Source of the DNA: Rhodoferax sediminis
Lineage (GTDB): Bacteria; Pseudomonadota; Gammaproteobacteria; Burkholderiales; Burkholderiaceae_C
DNA length: 64,000 nt
Reading direction: 5' to 3'
NCBI RefSeq assembly: GCF_006970865.1
Contig: NZ_CP035503.1
Location: 2,803,001 to 2,867,000, forward strand
Positions 19,998 to 31,075 of this stretch are shown piece after piece. Positions within the stretch are counted from its first letter, which is position 1. Each line of letters opens with the position of its first letter. Position numbers and translations under genes: made by a program. The notes beneath the pieces are model-generated. The model saw nothing but the letters and a program-made list of their open reading frames with translations, made no database searches and had not been told where the DNA came from.

Positions 19998-20065
19998 GTG
20001 CTGGCAATTACAAGTATCGGAAACCCGAATACCAAAAAAGCAACACTTTGTCCGCGTCGAGGGCG

Positions 20066-20629
20066 CTACAGACCCAGGGTGGAAGCTGGAAAGCCCGGCG
20101 TACTCTTGCGCAGCCACTCGCCCAGCGCCTCCCGGATCTGCAGGCGGCGCTCGGGCTCGCTGCCGCAGGTGCCGGTACTGCGCTCCAGATCGAGTCGGCG
20201 CAGCGCCCAGACCGGGCTCCAGATCGCGCTGGGCAGCTCCAGCGGATCGGCCACGACACAACGGCGGCATTCCACAAGGTGCGACCAGGTCCGGCGCCAG
20301 CTCACAAACCGGGCGTGACGGCGGCTCACTTCGTCGTAGTGCCGGGCCAGCATGGTGAATTTGCGCCCTGCTTTCGACCATGCCTGCAGCGACTCGGCGA
20401 GCGCTCGCTCGCCCAGCGGCCAGTCTTCGAAGCTGGCGTCGCTGATGATGATTTCGTGCCAGCCCTCGCGCGCGGCGCGGGCCAGCGCATCGCGCACGAT
20501 CTGCGCGAATTCGCTGCGCCCCGAAAACCGGCCCGAGGGCAGGCTGGATGCGGCACTGCCACGTGCCGCTGCGACATCGGCCAGCCCGTCATCTCCGTCA
20601 TCTGTTATCCCGATCTGTTTCATCGTCAT
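20066..20629 (-). CDS. Conserved hypothetical protein next to roxA
   Basis: 187 residues from the ATG at 20627-20629. It has no signal peptide or membrane segment. Notable stretches are RSEFAQIVRDALARAAREGW, ISDASFEDWPLGERALAESL and the Cys-containing HLVECRRCVVADPLELPS; the C-terminus ends SSPGFPASTLGL-like (KSTPGFPASTLGL). The acidic and tryptophan-rich SDASFEDWPLGE motif and the later RRHARF resemble phospholipase-D-like nucleotide or lipid enzymes only loosely, so I assign no function. It lies 57 bases downstream of roxA on the same strand. Confidence 0.75.
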   Translation of the reverse strand: MTMKQIGITDDGDDGLADVAAARGSAASSLPSGRFSGRSEFAQIVRDALARAAREGWHEIIISDASFEDWPLGERALAESLQAWSKAGRKFTMLARHYDEVSRRHARFVSWRRTWSHLVECRRCVVADPLELPSAIWSPVWALRRLDLERSTGTCGSEPERRLQIREALGEWLRKSTPGFPASTLGL

Positions 20630-20686
20630 GACAGCACCCCCGCCAGCATGAAAGCGCCGCACCGCCCTCATCAGTCAACTTCCGCG

Positions 20687-21847
20687 CTACGCGCTGCGGT
20701 ATTCGCCTTGGGAGCGGCCCGACGGCTCATGCAACCAGCCGGCCTCGTACCAGGATGCCAGCAGCGACAAGGCACCCTCGCTGGCTCGTACCAGATCGTC
20801 CGCTTCAAGGCGCCGATGATCGGCCAGCCGCCGCATCAGGGTGGCATCGCGCCCGCCAGCGCGGTAGCTCTCGCCATTGATAAAAACGTGGTGGTTATCA
20901 AACATCATTCGAGTGCGGCGGTCAAGCGCCACGCGCCGCAACGTGCGCGGCGCCCCAGCCGGCTCGAACCAGACGCTGGCCTTCGGCTCGGTCAGGTATT
21001 CGCCCAGGGCGCGCGGCAGCGCCAGCGGGTTCTTGAGCGCGGCCTGCAGCGCGTGCCGCGCGAAATCCTGCAGCTTTGCCGGAATGCGGCCAGGCGAATC
21101 CGCCGCAGGCTGGTCAGCGTCCCGGTACAGCGCGCCGCCGGCTGCCTCATCCGCGTCCTCGGCCAGGCGCTGCAAGAGCTCGCGCGCGATCTCGCCGCGC
21201 TGGGGCGCGCGAAACCCGATCGAGTACGTCATGCACTCGCCCACCGCCACGCCATCGTGGGCGTAGCGCGGCGGAAGATACAGCAGGTCGCCCGGCTCCA
21301 GCACGAACTCCTGCTCCGGCACAAAGTTGGCCAAGACCTTGAGCGGCACGCCCTCCTGCAGGGTCAGGTCCTGCTGGCGCCCGATGCGCCAGCGGCGCCG
21401 GCCGTGGGCCTGTAGCAGGAACACGTCGTAACTGTCGAAGTGCGGGCCGACGCCGCCGCCATCCACGGCGTAGCTGATCATCAAATCGTCGAGCCGGGCC
21501 TCGGGCACAAAACGAAACTGCTGCAACAGTTCGTGTGCGGCATCGACGTGCAGATCGACGCCCTGCACCAGCAGCGTCCAGCCGGGCTGCCCCAGCGGCG
21601 GCAGGGCGCGGCGCGCGAACGGGCCGGAGCGCATGCGCCAGCCCTTGGAGCCCTGGGTGACCAAACGCGACTCCACGTCATCGCCGCCGGCCAGCGCGAA
21701 CAGCGCGGTGCGATCCAGCAGCGACGCAAAGCCGGCCATGCCCGGAATAGCCTGGCGCACCAGCAAGGGCTTTTTCTGCCAGTGCCGCTTCATGAACTGC
21801 TGCGGGCTCAGTCCGCCGAGCAGTGCGAGTGGTTGTGTGATGTCCAT
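20687..21847 (-). CDS. roxA: Ribosomal protein L16 arginine hydroxylase, JmjC/cupin fold
   Basis: 386 residues from the ATG at 21845-21847. The RoxA (YcfD) family of 2-oxoglutarate/Fe(II) oxygenases hydroxylates an arginine of ribosomal protein L16. The iron-binding triad starts with His136 and Asp138 in GPHFDSYDVFLLQ, with the distal histidine in PPRYAHDGVAVG. The opening LSPQQFMKRHWQKKPLLVR is diagnostic, and the C-terminal winged-helix dimer region is present. It diverges from the SlyD-like gene, the two starts lying only 18 bases apart, so they must share promoter DNA. Confidence 0.9.
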   Translation of the reverse strand: MDITQPLALLGGLSPQQFMKRHWQKKPLLVRQAIPGMAGFASLLDRTALFALAGGDDVESRLVTQGSKGWRMRSGPFARRALPPLGQPGWTLLVQGVDLHVDAAHELLQQFRFVPEARLDDLMISYAVDGGGVGPHFDSYDVFLLQAHGRRRWRIGRQQDLTLQEGVPLKVLANFVPEQEFVLEPGDLLYLPPRYAHDGVAVGECMTYSIGFRAPQRGEIARELLQRLAEDADEAAGGALYRDADQPAADSPGRIPAKLQDFARHALQAALKNPLALPRALGEYLTEPKASVWFEPAGAPRTLRRVALDRRTRMMFDNHHVFINGESYRAGGRDATLMRRLADHRRLEADDLVRASEGALSLLASWYEAGWLHEPSGRSQGEYRSA

Positions 21848-21865
21848 AACTGCGACAATTCTCCT

Positions 21866-22390
21866 ATGGAAATTACTCAACAATGCGTGGTCGCGCTGAC
21901 CTGGACGCTCAAGGACACGCTGGGCGAAGAACTGGATGTGCTCGACGAACCGGTGGAGTTCCTGGTCGGCGGCAGCGACCTGCTGCACAAAATCGAGGAA
22001 GCGCTGCAGGGCCACGAGCCGGGCGCCCGGCTGGATTTGCACCTGGAGCCCGAAGAGGCCTTTGGCGACTTCAACGACCAGATGATCTTTCTGGAGCCGC
22101 GCCGCCTGTACCCCCAAGAACTGGAAGAAGGCATGACCTTCGAGGGCAGCGCGCTACCGGCGGGCAGCAACCCCGATGCGCCGAAAGACGCGCTCTACAC
22201 CGTGACCGCAATCTATCCCGAGCACGTGGTGCTCGATGGGAACCATCCGCTGGCCGGCATTGCGCTGCGCCTGAGCCTGAGGGTCGAGGCGGTGCGCGAG
22301 GCGACCGAGGAAGAAGTCGGACGCGGCTCCTGCGGCACCGGCTTCTTCAAGGTCCAGCCGCAGGCGCCCGGAGGCACCACGCTACACTAA
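21866..22390 (+). CDS. FKBP-type peptidyl-prolyl isomerase, SlyD-like
   Basis: 174 residues from the ATG at 21866. The split FKBP domain reads MEITQQCVVALTWTLKDTLG at the N-terminus, then LLHKIEEALQGHEPGARLDL and PEEAFGDFNDQMI, with an inserted-flap segment carrying VLDGNHPLAGIALRLSL as in SlyD. Such proteins are cytoplasmic folding helpers. The histidine-rich metal-binding tail of enterobacterial SlyD is absent. The longer upstream frame is rejected because it would run through the divergent roxA gene. Confidence 0.88.
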   Translation: MEITQQCVVALTWTLKDTLGEELDVLDEPVEFLVGGSDLLHKIEEALQGHEPGARLDLHLEPEEAFGDFNDQMIFLEPRRLYPQELEEGMTFEGSALPAGSNPDAPKDALYTVTAIYPEHVVLDGNHPLAGIALRLSLRVEAVREATEEEVGRGSCGTGFFKVQPQAPGGTTLH

Positions 22391-22422
22391 AAATCGTGGC
22401 GCGTGGTCTGGGCGTCGCCCGT

Positions 22423-23001
22423 TCAGAGCCGAACGACCTGTCCGTTTTCAATCCGCACATGGTCACCGATGCGCAGGTCGCCGGGCGTCGCCATGTCGTA
22501 AGAACGCATTGTTCCATTCTCAGTCTGGATCGACAGGCGGTAGATTTCCTGCTGGTTGGCTGTGCGGCTCTTCTCGATACTATTGCCCACTACAGCACCG
22601 CCCACGACGCCGGCCACCGTGGCCACACTGCGTCCCGTGCCGCCGCCAATCTGGTTGCCCAGCACGCCGCCCACCACACCACCGATGACGGCACCGGGAC
22701 CAATGCCCTGGCCTTGCTGGTTGGTGCGGATAACGTCGATACCCGTCACGCGCCCGTACACAACGTACGCGCCGGGAGCGTTGTTGTTCGGATAATTGGC
22801 ATTAGGATAATTGGCATTAGGGTAATTGGTGGCCGGGTAATTGGTGGCCGGGTAATTGGACGACGGGTAAGTCGGATAACTCGCCGGGTAACTCGGATAC
22901 GCAGTCCCCGATGTATTCATGGGTGGCGCGACGCACGCGGCAAGGCTACCCAGCAGCGTGGCGGTGGAAACAATGGCAGCAAGACGTAAAGATGGACGCA
23001 T
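22423..23001 (-). CDS. Glycine-zipper 2TM outer-membrane lipoprotein
   Basis: 192 residues. A lipoprotein signal ends SLAACVAPP. A Pro/Tyr/Asn-rich spacer made of five NYPxx repeats follows at about residues 48-73, then the glycine zipper GAVIGGVVGGVLGNQIGGGTG and VVGGAVVGNSIEK as in SlyB/Rick_17kDa proteins, and a beta-rich end (TPGDLRIGDHVRIENGQVVRL). It is probably anchored in the outer membrane and involved in envelope integrity. The tandem DNA repeat under the spacer makes its length likely to vary between strains. Confidence 0.86.
   Translation of the reverse strand: MRPSLRLAAIVSTATLLGSLAACVAPPMNTSGTAYPSYPASYPTYPSSNYPATNYPATNYPNANYPNANYPNNNAPGAYVVYGRVTGIDVIRTNQQGQGIGPGAVIGGVVGGVLGNQIGGGTGRSVATVAGVVGGAVVGNSIEKSRTANQQEIYRLSIQTENGTMRSYDMATPGDLRIGDHVRIENGQVVRL
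22783..22857 (-). repeat. Tandem 15-bp repeat, five units
   Basis: Five 15-base units read on the minus strand as AATTACCCGGCCACC twice, AATTACCCTAATGCC, AATTATCCTAATGCC and AATTATCCGAACAAC. They encode NYPAT, NYPAT, NYPNA, NYPNA and NYPNN in the spacer of the glycine-zipper lipoprotein. Because the unit is a multiple of three, slippage changes spacer length without breaking the frame. Confidence 0.9.
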
Positions 23002-23174
23002 AAGACTCTCCGGTGAATGAAATCAAATTCGGCGAGCTGCGGCGAAACCCTGTGTATTGCTGCAAACCCACCTCGTCTGCCTTCATTGAAGCCCCCGAGG
23101 CTTGCCTGCGCCATCAGGCAGGGCGCTGCATTCCTGTAGGGAATCAGGAAGCCGGCCTGTAGGATGCACTGCCC

Positions 23175-23621
23175 TCAGGCCTTGCCGGTGGAGCCGTAGC
23201 CGCCCTCGCCGCGCACGCTGGCCGGAAATTCGCTTACCACGTTGAACCGCGCCTGCAACACCGGCACGACCACCAGTTGCGCAATGCGCTCCATCGGCGC
23301 GATGGTGAAGGCCACGTCGCTGCGATTCCACGCGCTGACCATGAGTTGCCCCTGGTAGTCGCTGTCGATCAAACCGACCAGGTTGCCGAGCACGATGCCA
23401 TGCTTGTGGCCCAGGCCCGAGCGCGGCAGGATCAGCGCCGCGAAGTTCGGGTCGCACAGGTGGATCGCGATGCCGGTCGGCACCAGCTGCCAGGCATTGG
23501 GTGCGAGCAGGAGCGGCGCGTCGAGGCAGGCGCGCAGGTCCAGGCCGGCACTGCCGGGCGTGGCATAGGCGGGGAGCTGATCCGTCATGCGCGGATCCAG
23601 GATTTTGACGTCGATGTTCAT
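23175..23621 (-). CDS. dut: dUTP diphosphatase
   Basis: 148 residues. All five dUTPase motifs are visible: [35 protein letters not shown] (with the catalytic aspartate), MERIAQLVV and the C-terminal [11 protein letters not shown]. It converts dUTP to dUMP, keeping uracil out of DNA. It lies 15 bases downstream of coaBC on the same strand, an adjacency conserved in many proteobacteria. Confidence 0.96.
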   Translation of the reverse strand: MNIDVKILDPRMTDQLPAYATPGSAGLDLRACLDAPLLLAPNAWQLVPTGIAIHLCDPNFAALILPRSGLGHKHGIVLGNLVGLIDSDYQGQLMVSAWNRSDVAFTIAPMERIAQLVVVPVLQARFNVVSEFPASVRGEGGYGSTGKA

Positions 23622-23627
23622 GGGTTT

Positions 23628-23687
23628 TAAGAAAAATCAGGCCGCAGCCCTTGTCCTTCGTGCGACTTCTGCTATTAATTGGCGAGC
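23628..23687 (-). repeat. Dispersed 60-bp repeat forming the 3' end of coaBC
   Basis: On the minus strand the head GCTCGCCAATTAATAGC (23687-23671) is followed by 18 bases, then AAGGGCT, GCGGCC and TGATTTTTCTTA. The TGA within that tail is the stop codon of coaBC, so the repeat supplies the last codons and the stop. Confidence 0.6.
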
Positions 23688-24857
23688 AAGTGCAAGTTTG
23701 GGCGCGCGCGGCATTTCTCGCGTGCCGTGCTCATCCACCAGCAGCAGCGCATTGTCGTCCTGCCCAAACGTAGCCGGGCCGATGTTGCCGACCAGCAGCG
23801 GCACGCCCTTGCGCGCGCGCTTGGCCTGGGCATGGGCCAGCAGGTCGTGGCTCTCGGCCGCGAACCCGACGCAGAACAGCGCACCGCTTTGACCGCGCGG
23901 CGATCGGGCCACACCGGCCAGGATGTCCGGGTTTTCGACGAAACCCATCTGCGGACACTGGCCGGTGCCATCCTTCTTGATCTTGTGGTCCGCCGCGCTG
24001 GCCGGCCGCCAGTCGGCCACGGCGGCGGTCGCTACGAATATCGTAGCTATGGGCGCATGCTGCATAACGGCTTCAAGCATATCTTGCGCAGATTTCACAT
24101 TCACGCGCGTGACCCCGCGCGGCGTCGGCAGGCTCACCGGCCCGGCCACCAGCGTGACCTGGGCGCCGGCCTCGCGCGCGGCCCGGGCGATGGCAAAGCC
24201 CATCTTGCCGCTGGACAGGTTGGTGATGCCGCGCACCGGATCGATCGCCTCGTAGGTCGGCCCGGCCGTGACCAGCACCTGCTGGCCGGCCAGCAGCTTG
24301 GGCTGGAAAAACGCGATCACGTCTTCCAGCAGTTCGGCGGGCTCCAGCATGCGGCCATCGCCCGTCTCCCCGCAGGCCTGAAAGCCGTTGCCTACGCCCA
24401 GCAGCGTCGCACCATCGGCCTGCAGTTGCGCCAGGTTGCGCTGGGTGGCCGGGTGCGCCCACATTTCGCGGTTCATCGCGGGAGCGATCAGGAGCGGCAC
24501 CTGCGCGATGGGGCGCGCCAGACACATCAGGCTCAGCAAATCGTCGGCGCGGCCATGCAGCAGCTTGGCCATGAAGTCGGCGCTGCAGGGCGCGATCAAA
24601 ATCGCGTCCGCCTCGCGCGAGAGGTTAATGTGCGGCATGTTGTTGGGCTCGCGCGCGTCCCACTGCGAGCCGTACACCGGCCGGTTGCTGAGCGCCTGCA
24701 TCGTCACCGGGGTGATGAACTGCCCGGCCGCCTCGGTCATCACGACCTGCACGATCGCGCCCTCCTTGATCAGCGCGCGGCACAACTCGGCCGCCTTGTA
24801 GCAGGCGATGCCGCCGGACAGGCCCAAAACAATATGTTTACCAGCAAGATCGTTCAT
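23637..24857 (-). CDS. coaBC: Bifunctional phosphopantothenoylcysteine synthetase/decarboxylase
   Basis: 406 residues from the ATG at 24855-24857. CoaC part: flavoprotein motif LGLSGGIACYKAAELCR, catalytic histidine in NMPHINLSREAD, and GFQACGETGDGRM with the active-site cysteine. CoaB part: VLVTAGPTYEAIDPVRGITN and SSGKMGFAIA with FVATAAVADWRP. Together they add cysteine to phosphopantothenate and decarboxylate it on the way to coenzyme A. Two dispersed repeat copies lie within the gene, at 24031-24090 and across its 3' end. Confidence 0.95.
   Translation of the reverse strand: MNDLAGKHIVLGLSGGIACYKAAELCRALIKEGAIVQVVMTEAAGQFITPVTMQALSNRPVYGSQWDAREPNNMPHINLSREADAILIAPCSADFMAKLLHGRADDLLSLMCLARPIAQVPLLIAPAMNREMWAHPATQRNLAQLQADGATLLGVGNGFQACGETGDGRMLEPAELLEDVIAFFQPKLLAGQQVLVTAGPTYEAIDPVRGITNLSSGKMGFAIARAAREAGAQVTLVAGPVSLPTPRGVTRVNVKSAQDMLEAVMQHAPIATIFVATAAVADWRPASAADHKIKKDGTGQCPQMGFVENPDILAGVARSPRGQSGALFCVGFAAESHDLLAHAQAKRARKGVPLLVGNIGPATFGQDDNALLLVDEHGTREMPRAPKLALARQLIAEVARRTRAAA
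24031..24090 (+). repeat. Dispersed 60-bp repeat inside coaBC
   Basis: The head GCTACGAATATCGTAGC (24031-24047) has perfect seven-base arms. After 18 bases comes AACGGCT (6 of 7 to the consensus block) with GCGC at the usual place inside the spacer. It lies antisense within the CoaB half. Confidence 0.5.
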
Positions 24858-24884
24858 GGGCCGCAATGTAGCAGACGCCTATAA

Positions 24885-26606
<1,722 letters not shown>

Positions 26607-26608
26607 GC

Positions 26609-27466
26609 ATGAAACTGTGCGGCTTCGAAGTCGGCCTGGACCGCCGCTTCTTCCTGATCGCCGGCCCCTGCGTGATCGAATCCGAGCAGTTGCAGATGGA
26701 CACGGCCGGCACACTCAAGGAAATCACCGCGGCGCTGGGCATTCCCTTCATCTTCAAGAGCAGTTTCGACAAGGCGAATCGCTCCAGCGGCAGCACGTTT
26801 CGCGGCCCGGGCCTCGACAAGGGCCTGGAAATCCTGGCCAAGGTCAGACGCGAGCTTGGCGTGCCGGTGCTGACCGACGTGCACTCCGAGGAGCAGATTA
26901 CGCAGGTGGCCGGCGTGGTCGATGTGCTGCAAACGCCCGCCTTCCTGTGCCGCCAGACCGACTTCATCCGCGCCGTGGCGCAGTCGGGCAAGCCCGTGAA
27001 TATCAAAAAGGGGCAGTTCCTGGCGCCGCACGACATGAAGAACGTCATCGACAAGGCGCGCGCGGCGGCGAAGGAAAAGGGCCTGTCCGAGGACAGCTTC
27101 ATGGCCTGCGAGCGCGGCGCCAGCTTTGGCTACAACAACCTGGTGTCCGACATGCGCAGCCTGTCCATCATGCGCGAGACCGGCGCGCCCGTGGTGTTCG
27201 ACGCAACCCATTCGGTGCAGTTGCCCGGCGGTCAGGGCACCAGCTCCGGCGGCCAGCGTGAGATGGTGCCTGTGCTGGCGCGCGCGGCGATCGCCGTCGG
27301 CGTGGCAGGCGTCTTCATGGAAACCCACCCGGATCCGGCCAGGGCGCTGTCCGACGGACCCAATGCCGTGCCGCTCAAACACATGAAGGCGCTGCTCGAA
27401 ACCCTTTTGGCGCTCGATGCCGTGACCAAGAAAAACGGCTTTCTCGAAAACGACTTCTCCGCCTAA
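26609..27466 (+). CDS. kdsA: 3-deoxy-8-phosphooctulonate synthase
   Basis: 285 residues, starting two bases after the pyrG stop, so translation is probably coupled. It condenses arabinose 5-phosphate with phosphoenolpyruvate to make KDO 8-phosphate for lipopolysaccharide. [37 protein letters not shown] and [12 protein letters not shown] are family signatures. The cysteine of the N-terminal AGPC and the His/Asp pattern alone do not settle whether it is the metal-dependent form. Confidence 0.96.
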   Translation: MKLCGFEVGLDRRFFLIAGPCVIESEQLQMDTAGTLKEITAALGIPFIFKSSFDKANRSSGSTFRGPGLDKGLEILAKVRRELGVPVLTDVHSEEQITQVAGVVDVLQTPAFLCRQTDFIRAVAQSGKPVNIKKGQFLAPHDMKNVIDKARAAAKEKGLSEDSFMACERGASFGYNNLVSDMRSLSIMRETGAPVVFDATHSVQLPGGQGTSSGGQREMVPVLARAAIAVGVAGVFMETHPDPARALSDGPNAVPLKHMKALLETLLALDAVTKKNGFLENDFSA

Positions 27467-27470
27467 TAGC

Positions 27471-27761
27471 ATGACCAGTGCCTACATCATCGCCAACGTG
27501 ACCGTGACCAACCCGGCGCAGTACGAAGACTATAAAAAATTCTCCAGCGCCGCGATGCAGGTGCACGGCGCCGAGGTCTGCGTGCGCGGGGGCAAGGCGC
27601 AGGTGCTGGAGGGCGACTGGACGCCCGAGCGCGTCGTGGTCCTGAAATTTCCCAGCCTCGCAGCGGCCCATGCCTTCTACGACTCCCCCGAATACGGCAA
27701 GGCCCGTGCGGCACGACAAGGTGCTGCCGTCATGCGAATGATCGTGGTGGAAGGTGTCTGA
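27471..27761 (+). CDS. DUF1330 domain protein
   Basis: 96 residues, starting four bases after kdsA. The family signature is clear: AYIIANVTVTNPAQYEDYKK, GDWTPERVVVLKFPSLAAAH and FYDSPEYGKARAARQGAA. DUF1330 proteins are small dimeric alpha/beta-barrel (ferredoxin-like) proteins without established chemistry. Its insertion between kdsA and eno in an otherwise conserved cluster is common among related genomes as far as I recall, so I do not read it as recent. Confidence 0.88.
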   Translation: MTSAYIIANVTVTNPAQYEDYKKFSSAAMQVHGAEVCVRGGKAQVLEGDWTPERVVVLKFPSLAAAHAFYDSPEYGKARAARQGAAVMRMIVVEGV

Positions 27762-27768
27762 TTTTTAA

Positions 27769-27795
27769 CCGTTCGGGCCGAGCCTGTCGAAGCCC
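27769..27795. repeat. Short interspersed repeat of the TTCGACAGGCTCAGG type
   Basis: Read on the minus strand this is GGGCTTCGACAGGCTCGGCC followed by CGAACGG, a form of a short repeat common between genes of many proteobacteria. It lies between the DUF1330 gene and eno. A related degenerate form is in the mutL linker at 52029-52053. Confidence 0.55.
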
Positions 27796-27822
27796 TTTAA
27801 CCAGCAGAAAAGAGCGTAGTGA

Positions 27823-29106
<1,284 letters not shown>

Positions 29107-29118
29107 GTCAGCGCTTTC

Positions 29119-29394
29119 GTGGGTTCCCGCATTGTTCCAGTCATCCTGGTCGCGCTGCTCGCGGTGTTTCACGCGCAGTTGTGGTTCGGCCGCGGCAGCA
29201 TCCCCGAGGTGACGCTGATGCGGCAAAAGCTCGCGGCACAAAAGATTGCGAATGCGCAGGCGCAGGTCGCCAACGAGCGGCTGGCATCCGAGGTGGCCGA
29301 CCTCAAGCAGGGCCTGGACATGGTGGAAGAAAAGGCGCGCATGGAGCTTGGCATGGTCAAGCCCAACGAGATCTTCGTGCAGGTGACCAAGTAA
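29119..29394 (+). CDS. ftsB: Cell division protein FtsB
   Basis: 91 residues from a GTG start at 29119. One N-terminal membrane helix (IVPVILVALLAVFHAQLWF) is followed by a coiled coil (LRQKLAAQKIANAQAQVANERL-type heptads, roughly residues 33-75) and the conserved end MVKPNEIFVQV. FtsB joins FtsL and FtsQ at the division site to activate septal wall synthesis. Location directly after eno is the usual one. Confidence 0.92.
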   Translation: MGSRIVPVILVALLAVFHAQLWFGRGSIPEVTLMRQKLAAQKIANAQAQVANERLASEVADLKQGLDMVEEKARMELGMVKPNEIFVQVTK

Positions 29395-29424
29395 GGGCGC
29401 CCCGCGCCCTTGGCGCTGTTGAAC

Positions 29425-30498
29425 TCAGTGCGTCGCTGAACTGCCGGGCGGCTGGGCGGTCGGCGCAGTAAAGATTTGCGCCGCATCGATCGGATCGAAC
29501 CGGTACTGCTTGCCGCAGAATTCGCAGCCCACCTCGATTTCGCCGCGCTCGGCAAGGATGCTCGCGGCCTCGTCCTGGCCCAGCCCCCGGATCATGCGGC
29601 TCACGCGCTCGCTGCTGCAGTTGCAGGCAAAGCGCGGGCCATCGCTGCCCGTTCTCGGCTCGAAGCGCACCAGTTTTTCCTGCCAGAACAGGCGGCGCAG
29701 AACCGTATCCACGTCCAGCGTCAGCAGTTCCTCCTGCGTCAGGCTGGCCGCCAGGGTGGCGATGCGGTTGTAGTCTTCGTTGCGGCCGATCTCGTCTGAA
29801 TAATTGGAATAATTGGGGTCAGATTCCAATTTCGTAGCAGCGCTTTGCGCTGCGTCCCTGGCCCGTTCACGGGCCGGCGAATTTGGAATCTGACCCCAAT
29901 TATTCCCCGCCAGATTGCCCTCGCCCTTGACCGGCATGCGCTGGATCAGCAAACCCGCCGCCACGGTGTCGCTGGCCGCCAGCACCAGCGTGGTGTCGAG
30001 CTGCTCGCTTTGCAGCATGTAGTGCTCCAGCACCTCGCTGAGCTTTTCCAGCTTCTCGTGCCTGTCGCCAAACAGCGGCACCACGCCCTGGTAGGGTCGC
30101 TGGCCGGGGAACTTGCTCAAGGGGTCGAGCGTGATGGCGCAGCGTCCGTGATTCGTGACGTTGACCATCTGGCTCAGCGTGGCATCCGCCGCCACCTCGC
30201 CCACCACGGTGGCCGTGGCGCGCAGGCTCAAATCGGGCTGCACCTCGGCCACCGCGAGCTTGAGCGGCCCGTCGCCAAAAATCTGCAGGATCAGCGCGCC
30301 GTTGAACTTGATGTTGGACTGCATCAAGACTCCGGCGGCCGTCATTTGGCCCAGCAACTCGCGTACCGGCAATGCATAGGCGCCGGTGGCGTTGTTGGAC
30401 TCGCGCCGGCGCAGGATCTCGGTCCACGCATCGGTCAGCCGCACGATCATGCCGCGCACCGGCAGCCCGTCGAAAAGGAATTTGTGAAGTTCAGACAC
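29425..30498 (-). CDS. hslO: Hsp33 redox-regulated chaperone with an in-frame insertion
   Basis: 357 residues, longer than is usual for the family. The chaperone domain and the C-terminal zinc centre are intact: CNC in RFACNCSSERVSR and CEFC in GCEFCGKQYRF. Oxidation of these cysteines activates the chaperone. Between the two parts, after RMPVKGEGNLAG, lies a run of about 36 residues (NNWGQIPNSPARERA and onwards to SDPNYSNYSDE) that I do not expect in Hsp33; it is encoded by the hairpin element at 29806-29906. The flanking text IGRNEDYNRIATLAASLTQEEL resumes the normal sequence, so the protein is probably still made and may tolerate the insert as a linker. Confidence 0.92.
   Translation of the reverse strand: MSELHKFLFDGLPVRGMIVRLTDAWTEILRRRESNNATGAYALPVRELLGQMTAAGVLMQSNIKFNGALILQIFGDGPLKLAVAEVQPDLSLRATATVVGEVAADATLSQMVNVTNHGRCAITLDPLSKFPGQRPYQGVVPLFGDRHEKLEKLSEVLEHYMLQSEQLDTTLVLAASDTVAAGLLIQRMPVKGEGNLAGNNWGQIPNSPARERARDAAQSAATKLESDPNYSNYSDEIGRNEDYNRIATLAASLTQEELLTLDVDTVLRRLFWQEKLVRFEPRTGSDGPRFACNCSSERVSRMIRGLGQDEAASILAERGEIEVGCEFCGKQYRFDPIDAAQIFTAPTAQPPGSSATH
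29806..29906. repeat. REP/MITE-like hairpin element inside hslO
   Basis: Arms 29806-29834 and 29878-29906 are inverted copies matching at 28 of 29 positions, with the core GGGGTCAGATTCC. The 43-base interior holds two smaller hairpins: CAGCGC-TTT-GCGCTG and a GGCCCGT/ACGGGCC pair. No transposase gene is present. GGGGTCAGA-type hairpins are typical of REP sequences mobilised by RAYT transposases, so I infer that origin. Confidence 0.8.
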
Positions 30499-30511
30499 GC
30501 GTCAATCCTGG

Positions 30512-31036
30512 TCAGCCGATTTTCTTCAAGCCGGCCCGAAAGCGCCGGGCATTGTCCACATAGTGCTGGGCGCTCATCTTCAGGCCCGCAATCTGTTCGG
30601 GCGTCAGTTGGCGCACGGCCTTGGCCGGGCTGCCGATGATCATCGAGCCGTCGGGAAATTCCTTGCCCTCCGTCACCAGCGCGCCCGCGCCGACCAGGCA
30701 GTGCTTGCCGATCTTCGCGCCGTTCAGCACCACCGCGCCAATGCCGATCAGGGACTCGTCCCCGATGGTGCAGCCGTGCAGCATGACCTTGTGACCCACC
30801 GTGACGTTCTCGCCCACCGTGAGCGGCATGCCGATGTCCGCGTGCAGCACGCTCAAATCCTGGATGTTGGAGCCGCGCCCGATGCGGATGGTTTCGGTAT
30901 CGCCGCGAATCACCACGCCAAACCACACGCTGGTGTCCTGCGCCAGTTCCACGTTGCCCATCACCTGCGCGCTGTCGGCCACCCAGGCCGAGTCGGCCAG
31001 GCGCGGCGCCGTGCCGTCCAGTTCATAAATCGCCAT
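30512..31036 (-). CDS. Gamma-carbonic anhydrase family protein
   Basis: 174 residues from the ATG at 31034-31036. The left-handed beta-helix is read from repeating hexapeptides (VWFGVVIRGD, IRIGRGSNIQD, LTVGENVTVG). The metal-site histidines appear in SVLHADIG, VTVGHKVMLHGC. Members include carbonic anhydrases and acyl/CoA-related transferases (YrdA/PaaY type), so carbonic anhydrase activity is not certain. It lies 13 bases before hslO on the same strand. Confidence 0.9.
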   Translation of the reverse strand: MAIYELDGTAPRLADSAWVADSAQVMGNVELAQDTSVWFGVVIRGDTETIRIGRGSNIQDLSVLHADIGMPLTVGENVTVGHKVMLHGCTIGDESLIGIGAVVLNGAKIGKHCLVGAGALVTEGKEFPDGSMIIGSPAKAVRQLTPEQIAGLKMSAQHYVDNARRFRAGLKKIG

Positions 31037-31075
31037 ATAAACTCCAATCATGCTGATCAACATGGAATTGTAGGG

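Noticed and set aside
22783..22857. Tandem repeats as a possible CRISPR
   Set aside because: Units are 15 bases, contiguous, without spacers, and encode an in-frame peptide repeat.
23019..23141. Small plus-strand frame between the glycine-zipper gene and dut
   Set aside because: About 40 codons, no ribosome binding site, cysteine- and proline-rich random-looking sequence.
29393..29412. Hairpin after ftsB as a terminator
   Set aside because: A GGGCG/CGCCC stem exists but no T run follows, so it cannot be called an intrinsic terminator with confidence.
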